A DNA stretch of 64,000 nucleotides. It comes from Thioalkalivibrio sp. ALJ16 (lineage in GTDB: Bacteria > Pseudomonadota > Gammaproteobacteria > Ectothiorhodospirales > Ectothiorhodospiraceae). The translations under genes were made by a program, and so were the position numbers. Below are positions 48,714 to 57,894 of this stretch, in pieces. The notes under the pieces are model-generated. The model ran no database searches. It worked only from the letters and a program-made list of their open reading frames with translations, and was not told the DNA's origin. The stretch lies in the NCBI RefSeq assembly GCF_000377345.1, contig NZ_KB898037.1:125412-189411 (forward strand), written 5' to 3'. How positions within the stretch are numbered: position 1 is the first letter of the stretch; every line of letters starts with the position of its first letter.

Positions 48714-49733
48714 ATGTTCCTGACGCCCTCCATCCTGCGTGCCATGGTCCTCGTCCTGCTGGCGGGTCTGGTGACCGGCTGCGCCCAGTTGCAGGGCATG
48801 CTGGACCCGGACGGCGATGCCGAGGCGCAGACCGATGAGGTAGACGCGGCGCCTGCCGCCGCCCGTGCCGCACCGGAACCCAGCGCCCCGGTCCCCGTGA
48901 TCGAGGACATTATCGAAGACCTTCAGGCCGGGGCGTACGCCGACGCCGAGCAGGCGCTGGACCGGCTCCTGGAGGCGCAGCCCGACCACCCCGCCGCCCG
49001 CAGTCTGCATCGACAGCTGACGGTCGACCCCCGGCAGGCCCTGGGCAGCGCCTATTCGACCCACCATGTCGCGGCCGGCGAGACCCTGGCCCAGCTGGCG
49101 CGTGAACACCTGGGCGATGCCTCGCAATTCGTGATTCTCGCGCGCTACAACGACCTGGAGCGCCCGGCGCACCTGCTGGTGGGGCAGGCGCTGAGGATCC
49201 CCGAGCGCAAGATGGACACCCCGGGTCCGGGCGTCGAACCGGTCCAGCCGGACCCTGGCGAGTCCCCGGCCATGGCCTATCGCGAGGCCATCGAGGAGGC
49301 GCTGGATGCCGGGCACTACGAACAGGCGCTGACCCTCACCGCCCGGGCGCGTGCCGAGGCCCCCGGGGGCGCGGCCGCCGGCGGGTGGCTGGAGCGGCTG
49401 GAGCGCGAGGCCGAGGCCGGCTACTGGGAGCAGACCGGCGACCGCGCGCGCGCCGAGGGCGCCTACGAGGATGCCCTGGAGGCCTATGCCCGCGCCCTGC
49501 AGTCCGATCCCGAGCGTGCGAGCGTCCTGGAGGCGCAGGAGCGTCTGCGTGTCGCGCAGAAGGAGGCGCTGCACAAGGAGGCGATCGTGCGCTACCGCAA
49601 CCAGGATCTGGATAAGGCCATCGCGCTGTGGGACCAGGCGCTGAAGATCGACCCCGAGTTCGAGGCCGCGCGTGGTTACCGGCTGCGCGCACAGGAGCTG
49701 CAGCGGCGGCTGGACGCCCTCGACAACAGCTAG
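48714..49733 (+). CDS. LysM- and TPR-domain lipoprotein
   Basis: This is a 339-residue envelope protein. A short signal peptide ends in the lipobox LVTGC (Cys about residue 23). An Ala/Pro/acidic linker and a TPR-like pair of helices follow. Then comes a LysM module (about 118-160, with VAAGETLAQLAREHLGD and LVGQALRIP) that binds peptidoglycan. The C-terminal third is TPR-like (ALEAYARALQSDP and AIALWDQALKIDPEF). The start is uncertain: ATG 48678 in frame is also possible and neither has a strong ribosome site. It may link cell-wall state to the upstream phosphatase (inference). Confidence 0.82.
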   Translation: MFLTPSILRAMVLVLLAGLVTGCAQLQGMLDPDGDAEAQTDEVDAAPAAARAAPEPSAPVPVIEDIIEDLQAGAYADAEQALDRLLEAQPDHPAARSLHRQLTVDPRQALGSAYSTHHVAAGETLAQLAREHLGDASQFVILARYNDLERPAHLLVGQALRIPERKMDTPGPGVEPVQPDPGESPAMAYREAIEEALDAGHYEQALTLTARARAEAPGGAAAGGWLERLEREAEAGYWEQTGDRARAEGAYEDALEAYARALQSDPERASVLEAQERLRVAQKEALHKEAIVRYRNQDLDKAIALWDQALKIDPEFEAARGYRLRAQELQRRLDALDNS

Positions 49734-49764
49734 GGAAGCACTGATTTTTAATTAGTGTTTCCCT
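49732..49764. terminator. Hairpin shared by converging lipoprotein and transporter genes
   Basis: AGGGAAGCACT at 49732-49742 pairs with AGTGTTTCCCT at 49754-49764 (11-base stem, one wobble), with an AT-rich loop. It directly follows the lipoprotein stop and lies downstream of the converging chrA-like gene. Confidence 0.65.
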
Positions 49765-49814
49765 GGCTTACGGACCGACTGGCGGCGTGGCCCTGTGCCC
49801 AGCCGGTGGCCGAA

Positions 49815-51185
49815 TCAAAGTGCCAGCCGGAATCCCGCCCCCAGGGCCGCGCAGGCCAGGATCAGCGGGATGATCCCGACGCGGAAGCGCGCGAGGGCGA
49901 TGAAGGCGGCGATCCCCAGCAGAGCGGAAAACACGTCCGGGGCCGCCTCGAACCCCTGCGGCCACAGCACATGCCAGGCAAAAAAGACCGCCAGGTTCGC
50001 GATCACCCCGACTACCGCCGCGGTGATGCCGGTCAGCGGCCCGGTGAAGTGCAGATCGCCGCGAGTCCGCTCGACCAGGGGCGCCCCGGCCAGGATGAAC
50101 AGGAACGACGGCAGGAAGGTGAAGAAGGTCGCCACCAGGGCCCCGAGCAGGGCGGCCAGCAGCACCTGATCCGGCCCGAGGAAGGCCTGCGTCCAGCCAC
50201 CGATGAAGCCGACGAAGGTGACGACCATGATCAGCGGGCCGGGCGTGGCCTCGCCCAGCGCGATCCCGTCGATCATCTGCGCCGGGCTCAGCCAGCCATA
50301 GGTCTCGACACCGCCCTGGTACACGTAGGGCAGGACCGCATACGCCCCGCCAAAGGTGACCAGCGCGGTCTGGGTGAAGAACTGCCCCATGCGGGTCAGG
50401 GTCGCGTCCCAGCCGAATACCAAGAGCAGGGCCCCGAACACGGCAGCCCAAAGGCCCAGGCCAACCACCAGAAAGCGGACCACCCGCGACCAGCGAAACT
50501 GCATCCAGGGGGCGGGTGGCGTGTCGTCGTCCACCACGGCCGGATGCCGGGGGCGATCCTCGTCGGCCGCAGGCGCGGTACCAGTCTGGAAGCGCTGCGG
50601 CCAGATACGGCTGCCCAGCCAGCCGAGCATCCCGGCCGCGATGATGATGTACGGGAACGGGATATTGAGCGCGAAGATCGCCAGGAAGGCCGCAATCGCC
50701 ATGATCCACAGCAGGCCGTTGTTGAGCACCCGCCCGCCGATGCGCCAGCCGGCGTAAACGATGATGGCGACCACGGCGGGTTTGATGCCGTAGAACACCG
50801 CCTCCACCGCGGCCACGTCGCCGAAGGACAGGTAGACCCAGGACAGCCCGGTGATCAGCAGCAGTGACGGCAGGATGAACAGCAGCCCGGCCATCAGACC
50901 GCCCAGGGTGCCGTGCAGCAGCCAGCCCAGATAGGTGGCCAGCTGCTGGGCCTCAGGGCCTGGCAGCACCATGGAGTAGTTCAGCGCGTGCAGGAAGCGC
51001 TTTTCCGATACCCAGTGCCGGCGTTCCACCAGCTCGTCGTGCATCATCCCGATCTGTCCGGCGGCACCGCCAAACGAGACCAGGCCCAGTTTCAGCCAGT
51101 AGCGAAAGGCCTCGGCCCGGCCCGGGGCGGGCGGTGGCGCGCTGCTGTGGTGCTGCGGTTCGCGTTCCTGAGTCACGGGTGCCAC
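49815..51185 (-). CDS. chrA: ChrA-family chromate transporter
   Basis: This is a 456-residue inner-membrane protein built of two homologous halves, the long-chain CHR family. Each half starts with the LGLVSFGGAAGQIGMMHDE / TALVTFGGAYAVLPY type signature, and both contain a PGP motif (LPGPEAQQ and ATPGPLI). Family members export chromate by proton antiport or related anions. A hydrophilic Asp/Pro-rich linker separates the halves. The start is taken as GTG 51185, with a weak ribosome site; GTG 51173 is an alternative. It lies downstream of the fbp terminator. Confidence 0.88.
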   Translation of the reverse strand: MAPVTQEREPQHHSSAPPPAPGRAEAFRYWLKLGLVSFGGAAGQIGMMHDELVERRHWVSEKRFLHALNYSMVLPGPEAQQLATYLGWLLHGTLGGLMAGLLFILPSLLLITGLSWVYLSFGDVAAVEAVFYGIKPAVVAIIVYAGWRIGGRVLNNGLLWIMAIAAFLAIFALNIPFPYIIIAAGMLGWLGSRIWPQRFQTGTAPAADEDRPRHPAVVDDDTPPAPWMQFRWSRVVRFLVVGLGLWAAVFGALLLVFGWDATLTRMGQFFTQTALVTFGGAYAVLPYVYQGGVETYGWLSPAQMIDGIALGEATPGPLIMVVTFVGFIGGWTQAFLGPDQVLLAALLGALVATFFTFLPSFLFILAGAPLVERTRGDLHFTGPLTGITAAVVGVIANLAVFFAWHVLWPQGFEAAPDVFSALLGIAAFIALARFRVGIIPLILACAALGAGFRLAL

Positions 51186-51205
51186 CGGTGGTTGTCGCCA
51201 CGATC

Positions 51206-51238
51206 AAAAAGGCCCGGCGCCTTGCGGGGCCGGGCCTT
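51206..51238 (-). terminator. Rho-independent terminator of fbp
   Basis: On the minus strand AAGGCCCGGC pairs with GCCGGGCCTT (arms 51229-51238 and 51209-51218), followed by a run of five T. It lies 41 bases after the fbp stop. Confidence 0.9.
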
Positions 51239-51278
51239 CTGCAGACGCGCGGCGGGCCGCCGCGCGGGGAGGGCTGGA

Positions 51279-52292
51279 TCAGCCCTCGTTGTGGTAGCGG
51301 GTGATCAGCTCCACTTCGTTCTTAGCACCCAGCACCACCGGCACGCGCTGGTGGATGCCTTCGGGGCTGATGTCCATGATGCGCTCGCGCCCGGTGGTGG
51401 AGGCCCCGCCGGCCTGCTCGATGATGAAGCTCATCGGGTTGGCCTCGTACATCAGGCGCAGCTTGCCGGCCGTGCCCTTGGCCTGCATCTTCGAGTCCAT
51501 CGGGTACATGAACACGCCGCCACGCGACAGGATGCGGTGCACCTCGGCGACCATGGAGGCCACCCAGCGCATGTTGAAGTCCTTGCCGCGCGGACCTTCC
51601 TTGCCGGCCAGGCATTCGTCGATGTAGCGCTTCATCGGGCCTTCCCAGAAGCGGCTGTTGGACATGTTGATCGCGAATTCCTGGGTCTCTTCCGGGATCT
51701 GCACGCTGTTCTTGGTCAGCAGGAACTCACCGAAGTCCTTGTCCAGGGTGAACATCTGCACGCCCTTGCCGGTGGTCATCACCATCATGGTGGACGGCCC
51801 GTACAGGCAGTAGCCGGCGGCGACCTGCTTGGTGCCCGGCTGCAGGAAGTCCTCGGTCTTCGGATCCTTGACGCCCTCGGGGGCCTTGAGGATGGAGAAG
51901 ATGGTGCCGACGGAGACGTTCACGTCGATGTTGGAGGAGCCGTCCAGCGGATCGAACAGGACCAGATAGTGGCCGCGCGGGGCGTCCTTCGGCATTTCGC
52001 AGATCTCGTCCATCTCCTCGGAGGCCAGACCGGCGGCGTGGCCGTTGTAGCCCAGCGCCTCGATGAAGACCTCGTTGGTGATGATGTCGAGCTTCTTCTG
52101 GGTCTCGCCCTGCACGTTCTCGGACCCGGCCGAGCCGAGGACGCCGACCAGGTCGCCCTTGTCGACCAGGGCCGAGATCTTCTTGCAGGCCGTGGCGATA
52201 TCGTTGAGCAGGCCGGTGAATTCGCCGGTCGCGCCCTGGATGCCGCGCTGGGTCTCGATGATGTAGTTGGTCAGAGTCGTTCCGATATGCAT
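51279..52292 (-). CDS. fbp: Fructose-1,6-bisphosphatase class I
   Basis: This enzyme removes phosphate 1 of fructose-1,6-bisphosphate in gluconeogenesis and, in autotrophs, the Calvin cycle. It is 337 residues (E. coli 332). The metal and substrate blocks are present: [22 protein letters not shown] and [18 protein letters not shown] 52292 fits the family start ([11 protein letters not shown]). It is divergent from the phosphofructokinase gene, so opposed glycolytic steps share one regulatory region. Confidence 0.96.
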   Translation of the reverse strand: MHIGTTLTNYIIETQRGIQGATGEFTGLLNDIATACKKISALVDKGDLVGVLGSAGSENVQGETQKKLDIITNEVFIEALGYNGHAAGLASEEMDEICEMPKDAPRGHYLVLFDPLDGSSNIDVNVSVGTIFSILKAPEGVKDPKTEDFLQPGTKQVAAGYCLYGPSTMMVMTTGKGVQMFTLDKDFGEFLLTKNSVQIPEETQEFAINMSNSRFWEGPMKRYIDECLAGKEGPRGKDFNMRWVASMVAEVHRILSRGGVFMYPMDSKMQAKGTAGKLRLMYEANPMSFIIEQAGGASTTGRERIMDISPEGIHQRVPVVLGAKNEVELITRYHNEG

Positions 52293-52512
52293 GATGCGGT
52301 CCTGATGGTGTTGTGAATCGGGGTGACACCGCGCCATCGGGGTGCAGCGGCACCATCGCGGGGCGAACGGCCCCGGCGCGTCGGGTGTCAGAACCGGCAT
52401 AGTGTAGCAAAAGCACCCGGGCGGGCCGATCCGGCGACCTTCCCCGGTGCGGCGCGGCTGGCATCGCGCCTGCATGATATCCGGGAGCCCATCACTAAGG
52501 AGGGAGTTCCGC
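52293..52512. promoter_or_regulatory. Divergent fbp / phosphofructokinase regulatory region
   Basis: This 220-base gap carries the promoters of two opposing enzymes. A TACACTAT on the minus strand near 52400 could be the fbp -10 area. I see no palindrome I would call an operator. Confidence 0.35.
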
Positions 52513-53778
52513 ATGCCGCAGAACGCGCTGTATGCCCAGTCCGGCGGGGTCACCGCCGTCATCAACGCCAGTGCCTGGGGGGTGATCGAGGCGGTGCGCA
52601 ATCACCCGGCCCACTTCGGCAAGATCTATGCTGCGCGCGACGGCATCCTTGGCGTGCTGCGCGAGGAGATCATTGACCTGGATCACGAAGACCCGCTGAC
52701 CCTGGCAGCCCTCCGGCACACCCCGGGCGGGGCCTTTGGCTCCTGCCGCTTCGACCTCGGCGACCCGGACCAGGACCCGGGGCAGTACCAGCGCCTGGTC
52801 GAGGTCTTCCGTGCCCACGACATCGGCACCTTCTTCTACAACGGCGGCGGCGGCTCCATGGATACCGCGCTCAAGATCGCGAAGATGGGCGAGCGCATGG
52901 GGTTTCCGATCAAGGCCATCGGCGTGCCCAAGACCATCGACAACGACCTGGCGATCACGGATTCCAGCCCCGGGTTCGGTTCCGCGGCCAAGTTCATCGC
53001 GACCACGGTGCGCGAGGCGAGCCTGGACGTTGAATCCATGCACACCAGCTCGACCAAGGTGTTCGTGATGGAGGTGATGGGGCGGCATGCCGGCTGGCTG
53101 GCCGCCGCCGCGGCGCTGGCGCAGGAGTTCGACGGCCAGCCGCCGATGCTGATTCTGTTCGCCGAGGTCGCGTTCGACCAGGACGACTTCCTGGAGCACC
53201 TGAACCGCACCATCGAGCGGCATGGCTACTGCGTGGTGGTGGTCTCCGAGGGCCTCAAGAATCCCGACGGAACCCTGTTTTCGGTTGCCCAGAGCCACGA
53301 TGTGTTCGCCTACACCCAGCTCGGCGGCGCGGCCCCGCGCCTGGCCGAACTGATCCGCGAAAAGACCGGGCACAAGCTGCACTGGGCCGTGGTGGACTAC
53401 ATCCAGCGCGCCGCCCGCCATATCGCCTCGAAGGTGGACGTGGAACAGGCCTATGCCTGCGGCCGCGCGGCGGTCGAGGGCGTGGTGGCCGGCGAGGACG
53501 CCTTCATGCCGATCATCCGGCGCGACTCCGACCGGCCCTATCGCTGGAGCATCGGTTTTACCCCACTGGAGACCGTCGCCGACATCGAGCAGGGCATGCC
53601 GCGCGACTACATCACGCCGGACGGCTACGGCATTACCCAGGCCGCCCGCGATTACCTGCGGCCGCTGATACAGGGCGAGGACGCCCCGCCGTTCGACCAG
53701 GGGCTGCCCTGCTACCCGCGCATTCGTGGCGAACTCTTGCCAAAACGCTGCCCGCCGTTCGAGGTGAAGACTGACTAG
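52513..53778 (+). CDS. pfp: 6-phosphofructokinase, PPi-type clade (donor uncertain)
   Basis: This is a 421-residue PfkA-superfamily enzyme. Its length and clade features ([14 protein letters not shown] at the N-terminus, GVPKTIDND at 138-145) are those of pyrophosphate-dependent PFKs, in which Lys140 replaces the Gly of ATP enzymes. However, the donor-site motif reads GGGGS (111-115), where PPi enzymes have an Asp in fourth position and ATP enzymes have GGDGS. So the phosphoryl donor cannot be assigned from sequence alone. AAGGAGGG precedes the ATG by 8 bases. Its stop overlaps that of the converging MerB-like gene. Confidence 0.9.
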   Translation: MPQNALYAQSGGVTAVINASAWGVIEAVRNHPAHFGKIYAARDGILGVLREEIIDLDHEDPLTLAALRHTPGGAFGSCRFDLGDPDQDPGQYQRLVEVFRAHDIGTFFYNGGGGSMDTALKIAKMGERMGFPIKAIGVPKTIDNDLAITDSSPGFGSAAKFIATTVREASLDVESMHTSSTKVFVMEVMGRHAGWLAAAAALAQEFDGQPPMLILFAEVAFDQDDFLEHLNRTIERHGYCVVVVSEGLKNPDGTLFSVAQSHDVFAYTQLGGAAPRLAELIREKTGHKLHWAVVDYIQRAARHIASKVDVEQAYACGRAAVEGVVAGEDAFMPIIRRDSDRPYRWSIGFTPLETVADIEQGMPRDYITPDGYGITQAARDYLRPLIQGEDAPPFDQGLPCYPRIRGELLPKRCPPFEVKTD

Positions 53779-54410
53779 GGTTTTCCGGGCGCACTGGGAC
53801 CGACGTTCAGCCAGGCGTGCTGAAACGCGAAGAATTGGCGGGCGACGGCATCTGCCTCGGCGAGGCGCAGGTAGTCCGCATGCGCGACGGGTGCGCATCC
53901 CGCGCAGACGAAGGTGATGCCGTCACAGAGACTGCTGCAGCACGGCAGGCTGCTGGTTCGGTATGGCCGGTAATGCACGGCGATCGCATCGGTATTCGCG
54001 ACACCGCCAGGCGAGGACTCCAGCGCCAGGGGTTTGCCACAGTGGCTGCAGGTGGCCTCGATCCGGCTGTCCGCGTTACTCAGCATCGGGATGGCCAGGG
54101 CATCGATGGCGCACATCGCCGCGACCGGACCGCCATCGCCAGTGGTGACCGTAATGCCGCCGGGTGTGGCGCTGTACGGGTAGCAGCCCAATCCGTGGCT
54201 CTGGTACGCCACTGCATCCAGTGCCGCCAGTTGCTCGAGCGCGTCGCCATCCAGCGCGTGGATCTCCGGTGGCCGTCCGTGCCGGCGCCAGTGCTCCAGT
54301 ACTTCGAGGTAGGTGTCGCGCACGGTCTTGGGCTCACCCCGCAGGCGCTGTTCCAGGGGGAAATCGCCCCGCAGGCGTCCCAGGGCTTCCGCCATGCGCA
54401 CCGGATTCAC
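53775..54410 (-). CDS. merB: Organomercurial (alkylmercury) lyase, MerB-like
   Basis: This enzyme is predicted to cleave carbon-mercury bonds. The 211 residues equal MerB in length (about 212). The catalytic pair sits in MCAIDALAIP: Cys100 and Asp103, three apart as Cys96 and Asp99 of MerB. Cys121 matches MerB Cys117, and the CC pair 157-158 matches Cys159/160. GTG 54410 overlaps the stop of the upstream GDCCVxC gene (GTGA), which fixes the start. No merA, merR or merT is nearby. The N-terminal helices diverge from classic MerB, so the natural substrate may differ. Confidence 0.82.
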   Translation of the reverse strand: MNPVRMAEALGRLRGDFPLEQRLRGEPKTVRDTYLEVLEHWRRHGRPPEIHALDGDALEQLAALDAVAYQSHGLGCYPYSATPGGITVTTGDGGPVAAMCAIDALAIPMLSNADSRIEATCSHCGKPLALESSPGGVANTDAIAVHYRPYRTSSLPCCSSLCDGITFVCAGCAPVAHADYLRLAEADAVARQFFAFQHAWLNVGPSAPGKP

Positions 54411-54631
54411 GAAGACGAGCAGCAGCCCCCCGGTCCCTCCTGCTGGACAGGTGGACAGGGCACGGTCCCGTAGGAACAGAAGACGCAGCAATCCCCCGGC
54501 AACGGCCTCAGCAGGCGGCCGCAGCCGGTGCACTCGTAGAACCACTGGCAGGCATCGGTGGGCATCGTCTCGGTCTTCTGATGGCCGCACTCCGGGCAGG
54601 TCAGGGTCGACTCGGGGATGATCTCGTTCAT
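54407..54631 (-). CDS. GDCCVxC-domain Cys-rich protein
   Basis: This is a 74-residue protein with ten or more cysteines: TCPECGH, a central YECTGCG, the diagnostic GDCCVFCSYGTVPCPP, and a C-terminal GGCC. It is the cysteine form of a family in which some members have selenocysteine in the GDCC motif; here every position is a sense codon. The Cys pairs suggest metal binding. It is translationally coupled to the MerB-like lyase, so a mercury-handling or delivery role is plausible. Function is not established. Confidence 0.85.
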   Translation of the reverse strand: MNEIIPESTLTCPECGHQKTETMPTDACQWFYECTGCGRLLRPLPGDCCVFCSYGTVPCPPVQQEGPGGCCSSS

Positions 54632-54797
54632 ATGCGTTTCAGGTCGGTTTGCGAGGATTGGGTGCAAGGTCCGGGCGGGCAGACGAAAAACCCCGCCGGA
54701 CTACCGGGATCGGCACAAAATGGGCGGTTCCGGAGTCTACAGCATTGCAAGCCCGCGCAAGACGGGCGCCAAAACCGGATACCGGATGGAGGAAACG

Positions 54798-55223
54798 ATG
54801 TACACGCGAATCCTGAACCGCACGCTTGCCCTGTCGGCCGCCAGCGTCCTGGCTGCCGCATTCCTGGCGCCAGGCCAGGTCGCCGCGCAGGGCGCCTATT
54901 TCGCGCCGGCCGATGGCTCGCCGGACGAGGTCACCTTCGAGTACCGCATGCGCGAATACGGCTGTGCCAACGTGCGCGGCCAGTGGCGGGCGACCAACAA
55001 CACCGACGACTGGCTGGAGGTGCGCGTCACCAAGACCGCGTACAACTGCCCCGGCGAGCTGGAGGACGATGTCCGCACGACGACCCGCCTGTGGCGCACC
55101 CTCGGTCCGGGCGAGACCCAGGAACGCACGCGTGACAACTCGGTGTGTGGTGGGGCCTGGGCGCGCGGGGTCGAGGTGCTGGAGTACGAGATCAACGTGA
55201 TCGATGCGCCTGACGAGGGCTGA
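54798..55223 (+). CDS. Secreted protein of unknown function
   Basis: I do not recognise a family. The 141-residue protein has a signal peptide cleaved near VAAQG (about residue 31). The mature part has three or so cysteines that could form disulfides (YGCANV, YNCPG, NSVCGG) and beta-rich, charged sequence. GGAGG lies 5 bases before ATG 54798, which decides the start. It is divergent from the MerB-like operon and alone in its transcript as far as can be seen. Confidence 0.75.
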   Translation: MYTRILNRTLALSAASVLAAAFLAPGQVAAQGAYFAPADGSPDEVTFEYRMREYGCANVRGQWRATNNTDDWLEVRVTKTAYNCPGELEDDVRTTTRLWRTLGPGETQERTRDNSVCGGAWARGVEVLEYEINVIDAPDEG

Positions 55224-55324
55224 TGGCGGTGTGATGCCGGCGGCGATTTTTCGCTTCTCCGGTTCCACCGCGGCGCGGGCGGGATACACTACACCCGTCT
55301 GCCCATCGAACTGAGGAGCCTTCC

Positions 55325-55744
55325 ATGCGCGCTTGTTCGTTTCGTCGAGTCCTGTCCGCCCCCGCGGCCTTCCTGGTCGCCCTGTGTCTGACCCTGCTGC
55401 CCGCGACCCCGGCCTTTGCCGGCGTCGGCATGCTCGATACCGGCAGTATGATCCAGCAGGCCAGCGCCGAAGATACCCGCGCCCAGCTGCTCAAGCAGCT
55501 CGACGATGCCGAGGTGCAAGCCCGGCTGATCGACATGGGTGTCGACCCCGAGCGCGCCCAGGAGCGCGTCGCGCGTCTGACCGACGAAGAGCTGGCCTAC
55601 CTCGAGGCGCACATGGAGACCGACCCGGCCGGCGCGGCCAGCGCCCTGGGCGTGGTTGCCATTGTGTTCGTGGTGTTCGTGATCCTGGATGCGGTGGGCG
55701 TGACCGACATCTTCTCCTTCGTCGGTCCGGCCCGCGCCCGCTAA
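55325..55744 (+). CDS. PA2779-like small membrane protein
   Basis: This is a 139-residue protein with a signal peptide (cleavage near AFA, residue 32), then an amphipathic region with LLKQLDDAEVQARLIDMGVDP and EELAYLEAHME (in parts). A C-terminal hydrophobic helix (about 107-127) follows. This arrangement, directly before a C39-like cysteine-peptidase lipoprotein, is that of the PA2779/PA2778 pair of Pseudomonas. Its role is unknown. The next gene begins 10 bases after the stop. Confidence 0.8.
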   Translation: MRACSFRRVLSAPAAFLVALCLTLLPATPAFAGVGMLDTGSMIQQASAEDTRAQLLKQLDDAEVQARLIDMGVDPERAQERVARLTDEELAYLEAHMETDPAGAASALGVVAIVFVVFVILDAVGVTDIFSFVGPARAR

Positions 55745-55754
55745 GCCGTCCCGA

Positions 55755-56765
55755 ATGCTGTTCCGTTCCACGCGGCGGGCCGCGGGGCTACTCGCGCTCG
55801 CCGCCCTGGCGTGGCTGAGCGGTTGCGCCACCGCGCCGCAGAGCGCAGGTCTGGCCAGCGCGCCGCCGTCGGATCTGCCGACCCGGGTAGAGCTGGTGGA
55901 TACCCCGTTCTTCCCCCAGGAGGACTACCAGTGCGGACCGGCGGCGCTGGCCACGGCACTCAATGCCCGCGGTATCGATGCCGCGCTCGATGAGCTGATC
56001 GACGAGGTCTACATCCCCGCCCGCCAGGGCAGTCTGCAGGCCGAGATGCGCGCGGCCGTGCGCGCCCGCGACCAGGTCGCCTACCGCATCGAGCCGCAGC
56101 TGGAGACCGTGCTGCGCGAGGTGGCGGCAGGCAATCCGGTGGTCGTGTTTCAGAACCTCGGCGTCGCGCTGATCCCCGAGTGGCACTTTGCCGTGGTGAT
56201 CGGCTACGACCTCGAGGACCGCGAGGTCTTCCTGCGCAGCGGCCCGATCCAGCGTCACGTCAATTCCTTTGCCCGTTTCGAGCGCACCTGGGCGCGCGGC
56301 GAGCGCTGGGCATTCCTGGTCATGGCGCCGGATCAGCTGCCGGCGACCGCGACCCCGCTGCGCTGGCTGCGGGCGGTGAACGAGCTCGAGCAGACCGGCC
56401 GTCTGGCGGCCGCGGCCACGGGCTATGCCACCGCCATGGAGCGCTGGCCGGATGAGCCCATCCCCTACGTGGGCCGCGCCAATGTGGCGTTTGCCCAGGG
56501 CGACCTGCCGACCGCGGAGGATGCCCTGCGCGCCCTGGTGGAGCGTGATCCCGCGCGGCACGAAGGCTGGAACAACCTGGCGCACGTGATGGTGGCCCGT
56601 CAGTGCGGCGAGCAGGCGCGCGAAGCCGCGAGCTGCGCCGCCGCTCTGGCGGGTCCGGGCGCCTATGCGCGCACGCTTGGGGCCGTGGCGGATGTCCCCG
56701 CAGGTGGTGACGAGTGCCGCCCACTGCCACCCTGCGCCTCGCCCCTGGAGGCGCGCGCCGACTAG
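55755..56765 (+). CDS. PA2778-like lipoprotein cysteine peptidase with TPR region
   Basis: This is a 336-residue lipoprotein. The lipobox is LSGC (Cys about residue 24). A C39-like papain-fold peptidase domain follows, with the catalytic cysteine in DYQCGPAALATAL and the histidine in EWHFAVVIGYD. The C-terminal 130 residues form TPR-like helices (ATAMERWPDEP, ALRALVERDPARHEGW). It is coupled to the PA2779-like gene and may process or anchor an exported peptide or the neighbour itself (inference). Confidence 0.85.
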   Translation: MLFRSTRRAAGLLALAALAWLSGCATAPQSAGLASAPPSDLPTRVELVDTPFFPQEDYQCGPAALATALNARGIDAALDELIDEVYIPARQGSLQAEMRAAVRARDQVAYRIEPQLETVLREVAAGNPVVVFQNLGVALIPEWHFAVVIGYDLEDREVFLRSGPIQRHVNSFARFERTWARGERWAFLVMAPDQLPATATPLRWLRAVNELEQTGRLAAAATGYATAMERWPDEPIPYVGRANVAFAQGDLPTAEDALRALVERDPARHEGWNNLAHVMVARQCGEQAREAASCAAALAGPGAYARTLGAVADVPAGGDECRPLPPCASPLEARAD

Positions 56766-56788
56766 AAGCCGCGGCCCGCCACGCGGTG

Positions 56789-57883
<1,095 letters not shown>

Positions 57884-57894
57884 GAGCCCGCCCC

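Noticed and set aside
54407-54631. Selenocysteine codon in the GDCCVxC protein
   Set aside because: All positions of the motif are TGC/TGT cysteine codons and no in-frame TGA occurs before the end of the gene.
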